DNA from: Bacteroidota bacterium
Lineage (GTDB): Bacteria > Bacteroidota > Ignavibacteria > UBA10030 > UBA8401
Assembly (NCBI GenBank): GCA_035506275.1
Contig: DATJPT010000008.1
Location: 62,001-126,000, forward strand
DNA length: 64,000 nucleotides
Direction: 5' to 3'
Made by a program: the position numbers and the translations under genes. Positions 42,480-52,267 of this stretch are shown one piece after another. Numbering within the stretch: the stretch's first letter is position 1; the number at the start of each line of letters is the position of its first letter. The notes beneath the pieces were generated by a model. That model had not been told where the DNA came from and made no database searches. It saw only the letters and a list, made by a program, of their open reading frames with translations.

Positions 42480-43647
42480 CACTGCCCTAAAAAAGAATAT
42501 TCCGATTCATGCCAATCCTCCGAGGCTGAACGTTGGAGAATTTTGGACCGCCAGGCAGCGGCAGGCCTCATCGCTCCATGAAATTTCATACCGTGCATGT
42601 TTCAAGCCGCAATTGCCGCGCTATTTTATAGAGCGATTCAGCAGCGAGGGGGATGCCGTCTATGATCCGTTCATGGGGAGAGGAACGACGGTGATCGAAG
42701 CGGCGCTGTTAAAAAGAAACGTCATCGGCAACGATATCAATCCGCTGAGCACAATTCTTGTCGCGCCGCGGCTTGATATTCCGGAGATCAGCACAATAGA
42801 ACGGCGCCTCGAAGAAATCGAATTTTCGAAAAGGGCAAAGGCCGATATCGATATTTCGATGTTCTTTCATCCGGAAACCGAAGCGGAAATCGTCTCCCTC
42901 CAACAATATTTGTTAAAGAAAGAAAAGGACGGGACGGAAGACTCCTCGGACAGGTGGATCCGAATGGTTGCGACGAACCGGCTGACCGGACATTCTTCGG
43001 GATTCTTTTCGGTCTACACCCTTCCCCCGAACCAGGCAACGCAGCCAAAAAGCCAGATCCGTATCAACCGGCTGAGAGAACAGACCCCGGAATACCGCAA
43101 CATCAAAATGATCATCCTGAAAAAAACCAGGACGCTCTTGAACCGAATTTCCGAACGCGGGCGGGAGAATATTGACGCGGTCGGCCCGCGCGCTCGGTTT
43201 CTTTCGGTGGATGCCGGACGGAGTGTGGAGATCGCCGACGCGACCATCGACTTGACCATCACTTCCCCCCCTTTCTTGGATATCGTGAATTACTCAAACG
43301 ACAACTGGCTTCGGTGCTGGTTCAACGGCATCGATGCTAAAGCGATAGAGGGACGCATCACGATGTCCAGAACTCTTGATGAATGGTCCGCAGTGATGGG
43401 GGGCGTTTTCACTGAACTCTTCCGGGTCACGAAACCCGGGGGGCACGTCGCGTTCGAAGTCGGAGAAGTGCGGAGTAAAACGGTGAAGCTTGAGGAGTAT
43501 GTCATCCCGATCGGAGAGGAAGCCGGATTCCGATGCGAGGAAATTTTCATCAACTCCCAGAACTTCACAAAGACGGCGAATATCTGGGGTATCCACAATA
43601 ACGAATCAGGAACGAATACCAACCGTATCGTCCTTTTCCGAAAATAA
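42472..43647 (+). CDS. Site-specific DNA methyltransferase (TSPP type) inside the heme operon
   Basis: 391 aa from the ATG that overlaps the hemD stop; a longer frame from 42415 lies within hemD and is rejected. The AdoMet motif YDPFMGRGTTVIEAALLKR comes first, near residue 62. The catalytic TSPPFLDIVNYSND follows near residue 263, then VTKPGGHVAFEVGE. TSPP is the signature of N4-cytosine or some N6-adenine amino-methyltransferases; the base and the recognition site are unknown. No restriction enzyme gene is adjacent, so it is an orphan enzyme. It is embedded between hemD and hemE with an 8-nt overlap upstream and a 15-nt gap downstream, so it must be co-transcribed with heme genes. Confidence 0.88.
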   Translation: MNNTALKKNIPIHANPPRLNVGEFWTARQRQASSLHEISYRACFKPQLPRYFIERFSSEGDAVYDPFMGRGTTVIEAALLKRNVIGNDINPLSTILVAPRLDIPEISTIERRLEEIEFSKRAKADIDISMFFHPETEAEIVSLQQYLLKKEKDGTEDSSDRWIRMVATNRLTGHSSGFFSVYTLPPNQATQPKSQIRINRLREQTPEYRNIKMIILKKTRTLLNRISERGRENIDAVGPRARFLSVDAGRSVEIADATIDLTITSPPFLDIVNYSNDNWLRCWFNGIDAKAIEGRITMSRTLDEWSAVMGGVFTELFRVTKPGGHVAFEVGEVRSKTVKLEEYVIPIGEEAGFRCEEIFINSQNFTKTANIWGIHNNESGTNTNRIVLFRK

Positions 43648-43662
43648 TCATCTCCCGACGAT

Positions 43663-44718
43663 TTGAAAAATCAGAATCCAACAAACGACCTGTTCCTCCG
43701 CGCGTGCAAACGGGAGGCTGTTGAACGAACGCCGGTCTGGTTTATGCGGCAGGCGGGGAGATATTTGCCCGAATACCGGGCTGTGAGAGAAAAGGTCGAT
43801 TTTCTGACATTGTGCAAAACTCCCGACCTTGCCGCTGAAGTCACGATCCAGCCTGTCGACATCATCGGCGTCGATGCCGCGATCATCTTTTCGGACATCC
43901 TTGTCGTTCCCGAAGCAATGGGAATGGAACTGGTGGTCGAAGAAGGCAGAGGGGGGCCGCGATTCCCTTCGCCGCTCCGCTCGCGCGCCGAGATCGAAAA
44001 GCTCCCCGTCCCCGACCCGAATTCAAAATTGAAATTCGTGACGGATGCGATCCGGACAACGCAAAAAAACCTCCACGGCAAAGTACCGTTGATCGGATTT
44101 TCCGGATCGCCGTGGACACTCGCGGCCTACATGGTCGAAGGACGCGGCTCGAAGAATTTTCGCTATCCCAAAGAATTGATTTATTCATCCCCGCGGGACG
44201 CTCATCTTCTTCTCGACAAGCTGGCGCGCGCTGTTGCGGCGTACCTTTCCGCACAGATTGAAGCCGGCGCCCAAGCCGTGCAAATTTTCGACACGTGGGG
44301 AGGTATTTTAGGGCAGGAAGAGTTCGAAGAATTTTCCCTGCGGTACATCAAACAGGTGCTGTCGCTGCTGAGAACCAACGGCGCTCCCACGATCGTTTTT
44401 TGCAAGGATTGCGGACATTCGCTGGAGAAGATCGCGGATACGGGTACTTCCGCTGTTGGACTCGATTGGGCGACCGACATCGGCAAGGCGCGCGATATGG
44501 TGGGAAGCTATGCGGCGCTGCAGGGGAACCTCGATCCAGCGATGTTGTATTCGACCCCCGAGCGGATCGAAAAAGGAGTTCAGACAATTCTTAAGAAATT
44601 CGGGAAGGGCAGCGGACATATTTTCAACCTTGGCCACGGGGTCATGCCCGATACCCCCGTTGAAAATGTGCATGCTTTCGTGAACGCTGTAAAGAAATTT
44701 AGCGTTCAATATCATTAG
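43663..44718 (+). CDS. hemE: Uroporphyrinogen decarboxylase
   Basis: 351 aa. The signature PVWFMRQAGRYLPEYR lies at residues 23-38, the conserved SDILVVPEAMGMEL near 84, GFSGSPWTLAAYMVEG near 145, and NLGHGVMPDTP near the end. It removes four acetate carboxyls to give coproporphyrinogen III. The only available start is a TTG, 15 nt after the methyltransferase stop and in the same frame, with no visible ribosome site. Translation may depend on termination-reinitiation from the preceding gene. Confidence 0.97.
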   Translation: MKNQNPTNDLFLRACKREAVERTPVWFMRQAGRYLPEYRAVREKVDFLTLCKTPDLAAEVTIQPVDIIGVDAAIIFSDILVVPEAMGMELVVEEGRGGPRFPSPLRSRAEIEKLPVPDPNSKLKFVTDAIRTTQKNLHGKVPLIGFSGSPWTLAAYMVEGRGSKNFRYPKELIYSSPRDAHLLLDKLARAVAAYLSAQIEAGAQAVQIFDTWGGILGQEEFEEFSLRYIKQVLSLLRTNGAPTIVFCKDCGHSLEKIADTGTSAVGLDWATDIGKARDMVGSYAALQGNLDPAMLYSTPERIEKGVQTILKKFGKGSGHIFNLGHGVMPDTPVENVHAFVNAVKKFSVQYH

Positions 44719-44737
44719 AAGAGGGTCCAGGAAGAGC

Positions 44738-46126
44738 ATGAAACAATTTGATTCCATCGATGTCGAGCTGTTGAGAAAATACGACCGGCCGGGGCCGCGC
44801 TACACCAGTTATCCGACCGCGCCGGTGTTCACCTCTGCTTTCGGGCCAAAAGAATACCGCGATGAAGTCATCAGGACGAATGGGCGGGGCGATTCATCCG
44901 ACCTATCGCTGTACTTCCATTTCCCCTTCTGCGATACGCTCTGCTATTTCTGCGGATGCACAATGCTGGTCACGCACAGCCGCGACCGGATTCGGGAGTA
45001 TAACACTTTTCTCAAAAAAGAAATCGAGATGGTCGCTCCTCTCGTTTCGAAAAAGCGGAAGGTTTCGCAGCTGCACTGGGGAGGCGGAACGCCCTCGTAC
45101 CTCGATCCTGATGAAATTCTGGATATCGGCACTTTCATTCGGGAACGGTTCTCTTTCGGCGATGACATCGAGGCGGGCGTCGAAATCGACCCGCGCGGCC
45201 TTACCTTCGACCATATGAAGGCGCTGCGCGACAGCGGATTCAACCGCGTGAGCATGGGCGTTCAGGATTTCAACCCGAAAGTCCAGGAAGCCGTGAACCG
45301 GCTCCAGCCTGAATCGATCACGCGAGACGCGGTGAACTGGAGCCGCAAGCTCGGCTTCAAGAGCGTCAACCTCGATCTCATCTACGGCCTTCCCCATCAG
45401 ACGCTCGCCTCGTTCACGAAGACCGTCGAGACGATCATCGACATTTCGCCGGACAGGATCGCGGTGTTTAATTACGCGCACGTCCCCTGGCTGAAGCCGC
45501 ATCAAAAGCTCATCCACCAGGAACAACTACCGTCGCCGGAGTTGAAGCTGCAGATTTTCAAGATGACGATCGAAAAGCTGATCGACGCGGGATACTGGAA
45601 CATCGGCATGGACCACTTTTCGAAGCGGACGGATGAGATGGCGGTCGCGCAAAAGAACAAGACGCTCTACCGCAACTTCCAGGGCTATTCGACGAAGGCA
45701 GGATGCGACCTTTACGGATTCGGGATGTCGGCGATCGGACATTTCAAGGAAACGTACCAGCAGAACAAGAAGACCCTTCCTGAATACTACAAGTCGCTGA
45801 ACGCACATTCGCTGCCGACCAACCTCGGGTATAGAATGACCGCGGACGACCAGATCCGCAAAACGGTCATTATCCGCCTGATGTGCGACATGGAATTGGA
45901 GAAAGCGCCGGTCGAGAAAGAATTCGGGATCACCTTTGACGAGTATTTCAGCGATGCACTTCGAAAGCTCGAAGCGTTCGTGCCGGACGGTCTGGTCACG
46001 CTCACCAAAGAAAAGATCATTGTCAACGGGCTCGGCAGACTCATTATCAGAAATATTGCCATGAGCTTCGACGCCTATCTCGAAAAGATGATGAAAGAAA
46101 AACCGATCTTCTCGCGCACCGTATAG
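44738..46126 (+). CDS. hemN: Oxygen-independent coproporphyrinogen III oxidase (radical SAM)
   Basis: 462 aa. KYDRPGPRYTSYPTAP at the N terminus and the cluster motif FCDTLCYFCGC near 60-72 mark true HemN rather than HemW. LHWGGGTPSYLDP and VSMGVQDFNPKVQEAVNR follow. It decarboxylates two propionates of coproporphyrinogen III without oxygen. No HemF is present in the window, so this step is anaerobic-capable. It follows hemE by 19 nt. Confidence 0.97.
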   Translation: MKQFDSIDVELLRKYDRPGPRYTSYPTAPVFTSAFGPKEYRDEVIRTNGRGDSSDLSLYFHFPFCDTLCYFCGCTMLVTHSRDRIREYNTFLKKEIEMVAPLVSKKRKVSQLHWGGGTPSYLDPDEILDIGTFIRERFSFGDDIEAGVEIDPRGLTFDHMKALRDSGFNRVSMGVQDFNPKVQEAVNRLQPESITRDAVNWSRKLGFKSVNLDLIYGLPHQTLASFTKTVETIIDISPDRIAVFNYAHVPWLKPHQKLIHQEQLPSPELKLQIFKMTIEKLIDAGYWNIGMDHFSKRTDEMAVAQKNKTLYRNFQGYSTKAGCDLYGFGMSAIGHFKETYQQNKKTLPEYYKSLNAHSLPTNLGYRMTADDQIRKTVIIRLMCDMELEKAPVEKEFGITFDEYFSDALRKLEAFVPDGLVTLTKEKIIVNGLGRLIIRNIAMSFDAYLEKMMKEKPIFSRTV

Positions 46127-46137
46127 TAACGTCATCA

Positions 46138-47121
46138 ATGGAAAACAAGAAGAGAGCAATAATCCTTTTCCAGCTCGGCGGCCCCGATTCGCTCGACGCC
46201 GTCGAACCATTCCTCTATAATCTGTTTTGCGATCCCGACATCATCGACCTCCCCGGAGCTTTTCTTTTTCGGAAGACTTTGGCGAGAATAATTTCATCCC
46301 GGCGTGCACCAAAGGTCCGCGAATTGTACAAGAACATCGGCGGCGCTTCGCCGATTCTCCCCCAGACCATGGAGCAAGCCAAGAGCCTGCAAAGGTCGCT
46401 CGAAGAAAAAAGGATCTTTGCGGACGTCCACGTCGCTATGCGGTACTGGCATCCGATGACGGAAGAAGTCGTTGAAGGGATCAGGAAGGACAACGTCGAC
46501 GAAGTCATCCTGCTTCCTTTATACCCTCAATATTCGAAGGTGACGACTGGGTCGAGCGCAAGAGCATGGAGCGCTGCGGTGCAAAAACTGAATGTGAACC
46601 ATTTTTCGACGAAACTCATCGAAAGCTATTATGAGCATCCGCTGTACATCTCTGCGCTTGTTGAGAATATCAATCGATCACTCGATCGGGTTCCGGAGGG
46701 GGAGAGAAATAGCGTCCATCTCGTTTTCAGCGCTCACGGAACGCCAGTAAAATTGGTCAAAGAGGGGGATCCATACTCGGTCCAAATCCAAAAGACCTAT
46801 GAGCGGGTGCTCGAGGCCGGCAAGTTCGGATTACCGCATCATCTGTGTTTCCAAAGCAAGGTAGGCCCGCAGCGCTGGCTTGAGCCGTCGCTCACGGAGA
46901 CGATCGATTCATTGGCGCGGCAAAAGGTCTCCCACATGATCGTCGTGCCCATTGCATTTGTTACGGAACATATTGAGACGCTGTCGGAAATAGGCATCGA
47001 AGCACGGGAACAGGCGCTCCATTCGGGGGTGAAGTATTTTGACGTGATGCCCGCCCTCATTGCAAACGAAAAATTCATCGCATGCCTTACGGACCTTGTT
47101 CTCCAAAAATTGAAGGATTGA
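46138..47121 (+). CDS. hemH: Ferrochelatase
   Basis: 327 aa. QLGGPDSLDAVEPFLYNLF is at the N terminus, the active-site His lies in LVFSAHGTPVKLV near 200, and the distal acidic segment is VGPQRWLEPSLTETI near 242. It inserts ferrous iron into protoporphyrin IX. It is 11 nt downstream of hemN and 7 nt before the ATG of hemG. No cysteine cluster for an iron-sulfur centre is apparent at the C terminus. Confidence 0.97.
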   Translation: MENKKRAIILFQLGGPDSLDAVEPFLYNLFCDPDIIDLPGAFLFRKTLARIISSRRAPKVRELYKNIGGASPILPQTMEQAKSLQRSLEEKRIFADVHVAMRYWHPMTEEVVEGIRKDNVDEVILLPLYPQYSKVTTGSSARAWSAAVQKLNVNHFSTKLIESYYEHPLYISALVENINRSLDRVPEGERNSVHLVFSAHGTPVKLVKEGDPYSVQIQKTYERVLEAGKFGLPHHLCFQSKVGPQRWLEPSLTETIDSLARQKVSHMIVVPIAFVTEHIETLSEIGIEAREQALHSGVKYFDVMPALIANEKFIACLTDLVLQKLKD

Positions 47122-47128
47122 ATTGACG

Positions 47129-48547
47129 ATGGAACATCATACCGCCATTGTCATCGGCGCCGGAATCAGCGGGCTTGCTACGGCATGGTGGATGCATTGC
47201 GCGGGAATCGACGTTGCCGTCCTGGAAAGCGGTCCCGCAGTCGGCGGAACAATGAAAACGGTCAAGGCTGACGGCTGGCTCATCGAAACCGGTCCGAACA
47301 GCGCTCTCGAAACGACCCCCCTTTTGAGAAGACTCTCTTCCGAAATCGGCATCGAGCACGAGTTAATTTACGCAAATGAGGCCGCGGACAATCGCTACAT
47401 CCTGCGCAACGGCGCGTTGCATCCTCTTCCCATGAAACCGGGGCTGTTCTTGAAATCAAGGCTCTGGTCGACGTCCGGGAAGCTGCGATTGCTCAAAGAG
47501 CCGTTCATAGGCAGGGCTTCGAAGGAAGAGACGATCGCTGAATTTGTGGAGCGAAGGTTGGGGAAGGAATTTCTTGATTACGCCATCAACCCGTTCGTGG
47601 CAGGAGTCTATGCCGGCAATCCTGAACAGCTCAGCGTTCAGGCCGCATTCCCAAAACTTTATGCCCTCGAAAAGAACTACGGCGGCCTCGTCAAAGGCCA
47701 GATCATGGGGAGGCGGGAAAGAAAAAAACGGGCCGAAACGGCGAAGGATCGATCGCGTCTTTTTTCATACACGAGCGGAATGCAAGCCCTCCCGGACGCG
47801 ATCGGAAAGAAATTGGCGGACCGTATTCGCCTGGGCTTCAACGTCGAGACGATCACCCGCGTTTCAGAAAATGGGACAGGGTCGAAACAGTCCTTCTTTG
47901 CCGCCGGAAGAGAGAACGGAAAGCAATTTTCCTTGTCGGCCGACGCGGTCATTCTTGCCGTTCCATCGCATCGCGCCGCCGCGATGATCGATGGCCTGGA
48001 CAGCGCCCTTGCAAATTCTCTCAAAAACATTTATTATCCACCGGTGGCAGAGGTATATCTGGGATATGCAAACGGCGCGATCCGCCGTCCCTTGGACGGA
48101 TTCGGCTTTTTGGTTCCGGAAAAGGAACACAGAAAAATCTTAGGAACGATCTGGAGCTCCGTTCTCTTTCCGGAAAGAGCGCCTGGCGGACATTCTGCGC
48201 TGACGACCTTCGTCGGAGGGTCACGGCAGCCCGATCTTGCAGGGCTCGATGATGGACGACTTGTGGAATTGGTCACGGAGGAACTGGCCATGATCATGAA
48301 CATCGCCGGGGCGCCGGTCTTCAGCCGCGTGACCCGCTGGGAGAAAGCGATCCCCCAGTATCGCATCGGCCATCTTTCCATCATGGAGACAATAAGCGAA
48401 TTTGAATCACGATACCCGGGAATTTTTCTTAGCGGCAATTTCCGCGGCGGTATTGCGGTGGGTGATTGCGTCATCAACTCCGAGCTCATGGCGAACCGCG
48501 CCGCCGCTTTTCTCTCCACCTTAAAAGAGAAGACAACCTCTGCCTGA
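47129..48547 (+). CDS. hemG: Protoporphyrinogen oxidase (FAD, HemG/HemY type)
   Basis: 472 aa from the ATG; a TTG 6 nt upstream is better spaced from the AAGGA site and may be the true start. The FAD site IVIGAGISGLATAWWMH and the following LESGPAVGGTMKTV are present, and the C terminus carries SGNFRGGIAVGDCVINSE. Oxidation of protoporphyrinogen IX by this type normally uses oxygen, giving hydrogen peroxide. It stands after hemH, although the enzyme acts one step earlier. Together with HemN this suggests a facultative or microaerobic host. Confidence 0.94.
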   Translation: MEHHTAIVIGAGISGLATAWWMHCAGIDVAVLESGPAVGGTMKTVKADGWLIETGPNSALETTPLLRRLSSEIGIEHELIYANEAADNRYILRNGALHPLPMKPGLFLKSRLWSTSGKLRLLKEPFIGRASKEETIAEFVERRLGKEFLDYAINPFVAGVYAGNPEQLSVQAAFPKLYALEKNYGGLVKGQIMGRRERKKRAETAKDRSRLFSYTSGMQALPDAIGKKLADRIRLGFNVETITRVSENGTGSKQSFFAAGRENGKQFSLSADAVILAVPSHRAAAMIDGLDSALANSLKNIYYPPVAEVYLGYANGAIRRPLDGFGFLVPEKEHRKILGTIWSSVLFPERAPGGHSALTTFVGGSRQPDLAGLDDGRLVELVTEELAMIMNIAGAPVFSRVTRWEKAIPQYRIGHLSIMETISEFESRYPGIFLSGNFRGGIAVGDCVINSELMANRAAAFLSTLKEKTTSA

Positions 48548-48564
48548 ACGTTAAGGAGCATCGA

Positions 48565-49266
48565 ATGAAATTTTTCCTGATCATCCTCACCATCGCGGCC
48601 GCGGCCTGCAACCTCGCAGCGCAGTCCCCACTGGACGCCCCGGAGATGGAGCAAGCATTATCACCCGAAGCTTTTTCCGACGTGGTGAAATCGGTATGGG
48701 ACGTCGTCAAAAAAGGGGCCGACGATTATCAGTCCGAAACGGTGTCGCGGAATGAGTTCGAGACCACGGCGGACTTTGAAGCCCGGCTGCAGCAGCGGCA
48801 TAACGATATCGCATCAACGATCCAGACTTTTGCCGAATCAAAGAAATTGGGTCAGCGGGTGTTTGCCGTATGGATGCAGGCCAGCCTCGTCAAATACAAT
48901 GCCGATACGCAGACCTATACCGTCACATCATCGACGAAAATCGATGTTCCGCCGACCGCGGAAAATATGACAACGTCCTGTCCGCAGAATTCCTACATCG
49001 TTTTCTCGGAAAAGAACGAAAGAGGCTACAAGTTTGCCTCCCTCCTCTTGAAAGCAAAACCGGATTATTCCTGGCACGTGGACAAGGAGACAGCGCGAAA
49101 GGCCAAGGACAGCGAGGCCAACGTGTTCTTTAAGGTCTGGTTCCGCTTCGACATGTCACAGGCGCTAAGCGGCAGCCAGGGACAGCTCACTATCGTTCCG
49201 ATGAAGATCGCGCTCGTGAATAAATCGGGGAATACAACCTATTGGAGCGACGACATTCTAAAGTAG
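48565..49266 (+). CDS. Exported protein of unknown function
   Basis: 233 aa from the ATG with AAGGAG 8 nt upstream. A signal peptide (MKFFLIILTIAAAACNLAAQ) may end at AAQ, or Cys15 might be lipidated. The mature part is rich in charged and polar residues (DDYQSETVSRNEFETTADFEARLQQRHNDI), followed by beta-rich segments ending in WSDDILK. The NEFET-FEAR pattern recalls small periplasmic proteins of this phylum, but I cannot name a family. It sits 17 nt after hemG, so it may be co-transcribed with heme genes. Confidence 0.75.
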   Translation: MKFFLIILTIAAAACNLAAQSPLDAPEMEQALSPEAFSDVVKSVWDVVKKGADDYQSETVSRNEFETTADFEARLQQRHNDIASTIQTFAESKKLGQRVFAVWMQASLVKYNADTQTYTVTSSTKIDVPPTAENMTTSCPQNSYIVFSEKNERGYKFASLLLKAKPDYSWHVDKETARKAKDSEANVFFKVWFRFDMSQALSGSQGQLTIVPMKIALVNKSGNTTYWSDDILK

Positions 49267-49300
49267 CGGCAAAAAAGGGGCTGCCGCTTTCGAAGGAGCT

Positions 49301-50827
49301 ATGATGGACCAATTCAAAAAAAGCATGCTGACACTCGTCACGGACGCATCGACGAATCTCCCCCCCGACGTCCGTCGTGCAATTAAGCGGGCCGCCAGCA
49401 TCGAGACCCCCGGCACCCGTTCATCGCTTGCACTTGAGACGATCGCAACGAACGTCGACATGGCTTGCGATTACACCGCGCCTATTTGCCAGGACACGGG
49501 GATGCCGACGTTCTATATTCATACGCCCGTCGCCGCAAACCAGCTCCGGATGAAAAAAGACATTTTCGATGCGATCGCGGAGGCTACAAAGTCCGGAATT
49601 CTGCGGGAGAATTCCGTCGACTCGCTCACGGGAAAGAACAGCGGGAACAATTTAGGCCCGGGCACGCCCGTGATCCACTGGGAGCAATGGGATAACGAAA
49701 ATGAAATCGAGGTGAAACTGATCCTCAAAGGGGGCGGCTGCGAGAACAAGAATATCCAGTATTCTCTCCCCGCAACGCTCGACCATCTTGGAAAAGCGGG
49801 ACGAAACCTCGACGGCGTGCGCAAATGCATCCTGCACGCCATCTGGCAGGCGCAGGGGCATGGCTGTTCGATCGGAGCCATCGGAGTTTCGATCGGGGGC
49901 GACAGAGCCACCGGGTACGAGCAGGCAAAACAACAGCTCTTCCGAACCCTCGATGACGTGAACCCGAACCCGGACCTTGCGAAGCTTGAAGCGAACATCA
50001 TGGAGAGCGCGAACACGTTGAATATCGGCACCATGGGCTTCGGCGGCAAGGCGACTCTTATTGGATGCAAGATCGCGGCGCAGAACCGGCTGCCGGCGAG
50101 CTTCTTCGTTTCCGTGGCCTATGATTGCTGGGCGTTCCGGCGGCAAGGCGTCGTTCTCGATGCCGCGACCGGAGCGATCAAACGATGGCTCTATAAAGAC
50201 GATTCCCCCGTCATAACGATGGCGATCAAGGAAGGGATTTCCATGACGGGGAGAGAACGTGTCTTGACGACTCCCATCAGCGAGGCGGTCATCCGTTCGC
50301 TCAAGGTCGGAGATGTCGTTCTCGTGAACGGAAGAATGTACACCGGACGGGACGCAATTCATGCCCATCTTGTTAACCACGAATCGCCGGTGGATCTGCA
50401 CGACCAGGTGCTTTATCATTGCGGCCCCGTCGTGATCAAGGAAAACGGAAAATGGCGGATCAACGGCGCGGGGCCGACGACAAGCAGCCGCGAAGAGCCG
50501 TATCAGGCCGATATCATTAAGAAATTCGGCATCCGGGCAGTGATCGGCAAGGGAGGCATGGGAGCAAAAACCCTTGCAGCGTTGCAGGAGTACGGAGCCG
50601 TGTACCTGAACGCGATCGGAGGAGCCGCTCAATATTATTCGCATTGCATTGAGGAGGTCGAAGGGGTCGATTTTCTTGAGTTTGGCATTCCCGAAGCAAT
50701 GTGGCATTTGCGCGTGAAGAATTTCCCGGCGATCGTCACCATGGATGCACACGGCCACAGCCTCCATGCAGAAGTCGAAGAGGCCTCGGCTCATGAGCTA
50801 TCCAAGTTTGCTGAAGTACGCCTGTAG
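49301..50827 (+). CDS. Fumarate hydratase, class I (iron-sulfur type)
   Basis: 508 aa. Two adjacent ATG codons are possible starts; the second (49304) is better spaced from GAAGGAG. The N-terminal domain carries DYTAPICQDTGMPTFYI with a cluster Cys, and GGGCENKNIQYSLP. The C-terminal domain contains GRDAIHAHLV and KFGIRAVIGKGGMG. This is the fused single-chain class I fumarase, which needs an oxygen-sensitive 4Fe-4S cluster. The reaction is fumarate to malate in the TCA cycle. It is followed by citrate synthase, with a separate putative promoter between them. Confidence 0.94.
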   Translation: MMDQFKKSMLTLVTDASTNLPPDVRRAIKRAASIETPGTRSSLALETIATNVDMACDYTAPICQDTGMPTFYIHTPVAANQLRMKKDIFDAIAEATKSGILRENSVDSLTGKNSGNNLGPGTPVIHWEQWDNENEIEVKLILKGGGCENKNIQYSLPATLDHLGKAGRNLDGVRKCILHAIWQAQGHGCSIGAIGVSIGGDRATGYEQAKQQLFRTLDDVNPNPDLAKLEANIMESANTLNIGTMGFGGKATLIGCKIAAQNRLPASFFVSVAYDCWAFRRQGVVLDAATGAIKRWLYKDDSPVITMAIKEGISMTGRERVLTTPISEAVIRSLKVGDVVLVNGRMYTGRDAIHAHLVNHESPVDLHDQVLYHCGPVVIKENGKWRINGAGPTTSSREEPYQADIIKKFGIRAVIGKGGMGAKTLAALQEYGAVYLNAIGGAAQYYSHCIEEVEGVDFLEFGIPEAMWHLRVKNFPAIVTMDAHGHSLHAEVEEASAHELSKFAEVRL

Positions 50828-50897
50828 GAAGAAGATCTTGGAGGGAACCAGCCGCTAAGCTTCGTCGGGATCCATCAAAGTTTTTGTTCCCCACCTC

Positions 50898-50926
50898 TTG
50901 AAGTTCCGCATTTTCGTTCGTACTAT
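50898..50926 (+). promoter_or_regulatory. Putative promoter of the citrate synthase gene
   Basis: TTGAAG (50898-50903) and TACTAT (50921-50926) with 17-nt spacing, 47 nt before the start codon. The -35 hexamer and the spacing are the same as those before hemB, which supports a housekeeping consensus in this genome. Confidence 0.55.
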
Positions 50927-50973
50927 GAATCAGCCAAGCCAGTAACCACCGAAGTCCTGCAGGAGAAAATCGA

Positions 50974-52263
50974 ATGCCGAAAGATACGCTGACTATTACT
51001 GACAACAGAACGGGAAAAACATACGAGCTGCCGATCGTTCACGACACCATTCATTCCACCGACCTCCGTCAAATCAAAGTCAAAGACGATGATTTCGGGA
51101 TGATGACGTACGACCCGGCGTTCATGAACACTGCGTTGTGCAAAAGCACGATCACCTTCATCGACGGGGATAAGGGAATCCTCCGCTACAGGGGATATCC
51201 TATCGAGCAGCTCGCCGAGAAGAGCACGTACCTGGAAGTGTCGTACTTGATCCTCTACGGGGAACTTCCGACAAAAGAGCAGCTGGAACGATGGACGAAC
51301 GACATCAATCTGCACACCTTCATCCATGAGAATGTAAAATTGTTGATGGAAGGGTTCAGATACGACGCGCATCCGATGGGAATGTTCGTCAGCACCGTGG
51401 CCGCCCTTTCGACGTTCTATCCCGAAGCGGGGAATATTTATGATGAAGAGATCCGCCGAAAGCAGACGCTCCGCCTTATCGGCAAGGTCCCGACCGTTGC
51501 AGCATTCGCCTACCGGCACAGCAAAGGGATGCCGTACGTTTACCCGGACAATGAGCTGAGCTTTACCGGGAATTTTTTAAATATGATGTTCCGCATCGGA
51601 ACGGTGAAATACCATCCTCATCCTGTCCTGGAGCGGGCGCTCGAGGTCTTGTTCATCCTTCATGCCGACCATGAACTGAACTGCAGCACGGCCGCGATGA
51701 GGAATGTCGGAAGCTCGCATGTCGACCCGTATTCCGCCTTGGCGGCGGCCGCGGCGGCGCTCTACGGACCGCTGCACGGAGGAGCCAACGAAGCGGTGCT
51801 CCGCATGCTTGACCATATCGGGGATGTTTCCAAAGTCCCCGAGTTCATCAAAACCGTGAAGGCCGGGGAAGGAAAGCTGATGGGGTTCGGCCATCGCGTC
51901 TACAAGAATTTCGACCCGCGCGCAAAGGTGATCAAGAAACTCGCGGACGAAGTGTTCGACGTGACCGGACGAAACCCGAAGCTGGACATCGCGCTCGAAC
52001 TCGAACGGGTCGCCTTGCAGGATGAGTACTTTATCAAGCGGAAGTTATATCCCAACGTCGATTTCTATTCGGGATTGATCTACCAGGCGATGGGATTCCC
52101 GTCCGAAATGTTCCCGGTTCTGTTTGCAATTCCGAGAACTTCGGGATGGATCACGCACTGGGTTGAAATGCTGAAAGACCCGGAACAAAAGATCGCGCGC
52201 CCGCGGCAGATCTACCTCGGCTACGACAAGCGCGATTTCGTCCCGATCGAACGACGGAAGTGA
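50974..52263 (+). CDS. gltA: Citrate synthase
   Basis: 429 aa, type II hexameric length. Conserved active-site segments are ILRYRGYPIEQLAE near 70, LHADHELNCSTAAMRNVGSSH with the first catalytic His, GPLHGGANEAV with the second His, and MGFGHRVYKNFDPRAK with the CoA-site Arg. It condenses oxaloacetate and acetyl-CoA. AGGAG lies 9 nt upstream of the ATG. The hydrolase gene follows after 4 nt. Confidence 0.97.
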   Translation: MPKDTLTITDNRTGKTYELPIVHDTIHSTDLRQIKVKDDDFGMMTYDPAFMNTALCKSTITFIDGDKGILRYRGYPIEQLAEKSTYLEVSYLILYGELPTKEQLERWTNDINLHTFIHENVKLLMEGFRYDAHPMGMFVSTVAALSTFYPEAGNIYDEEIRRKQTLRLIGKVPTVAAFAYRHSKGMPYVYPDNELSFTGNFLNMMFRIGTVKYHPHPVLERALEVLFILHADHELNCSTAAMRNVGSSHVDPYSALAAAAAALYGPLHGGANEAVLRMLDHIGDVSKVPEFIKTVKAGEGKLMGFGHRVYKNFDPRAKVIKKLADEVFDVTGRNPKLDIALELERVALQDEYFIKRKLYPNVDFYSGLIYQAMGFPSEMFPVLFAIPRTSGWITHWVEMLKDPEQKIARPRQIYLGYDKRDFVPIERRK

Positions 52264-52267
52264 GTGA

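Noticed and set aside
49652-50794. Antisense ORF of 380 codons over fumarase
   Set aside because: The fumarase frame has all family motifs; the antisense frame has none.
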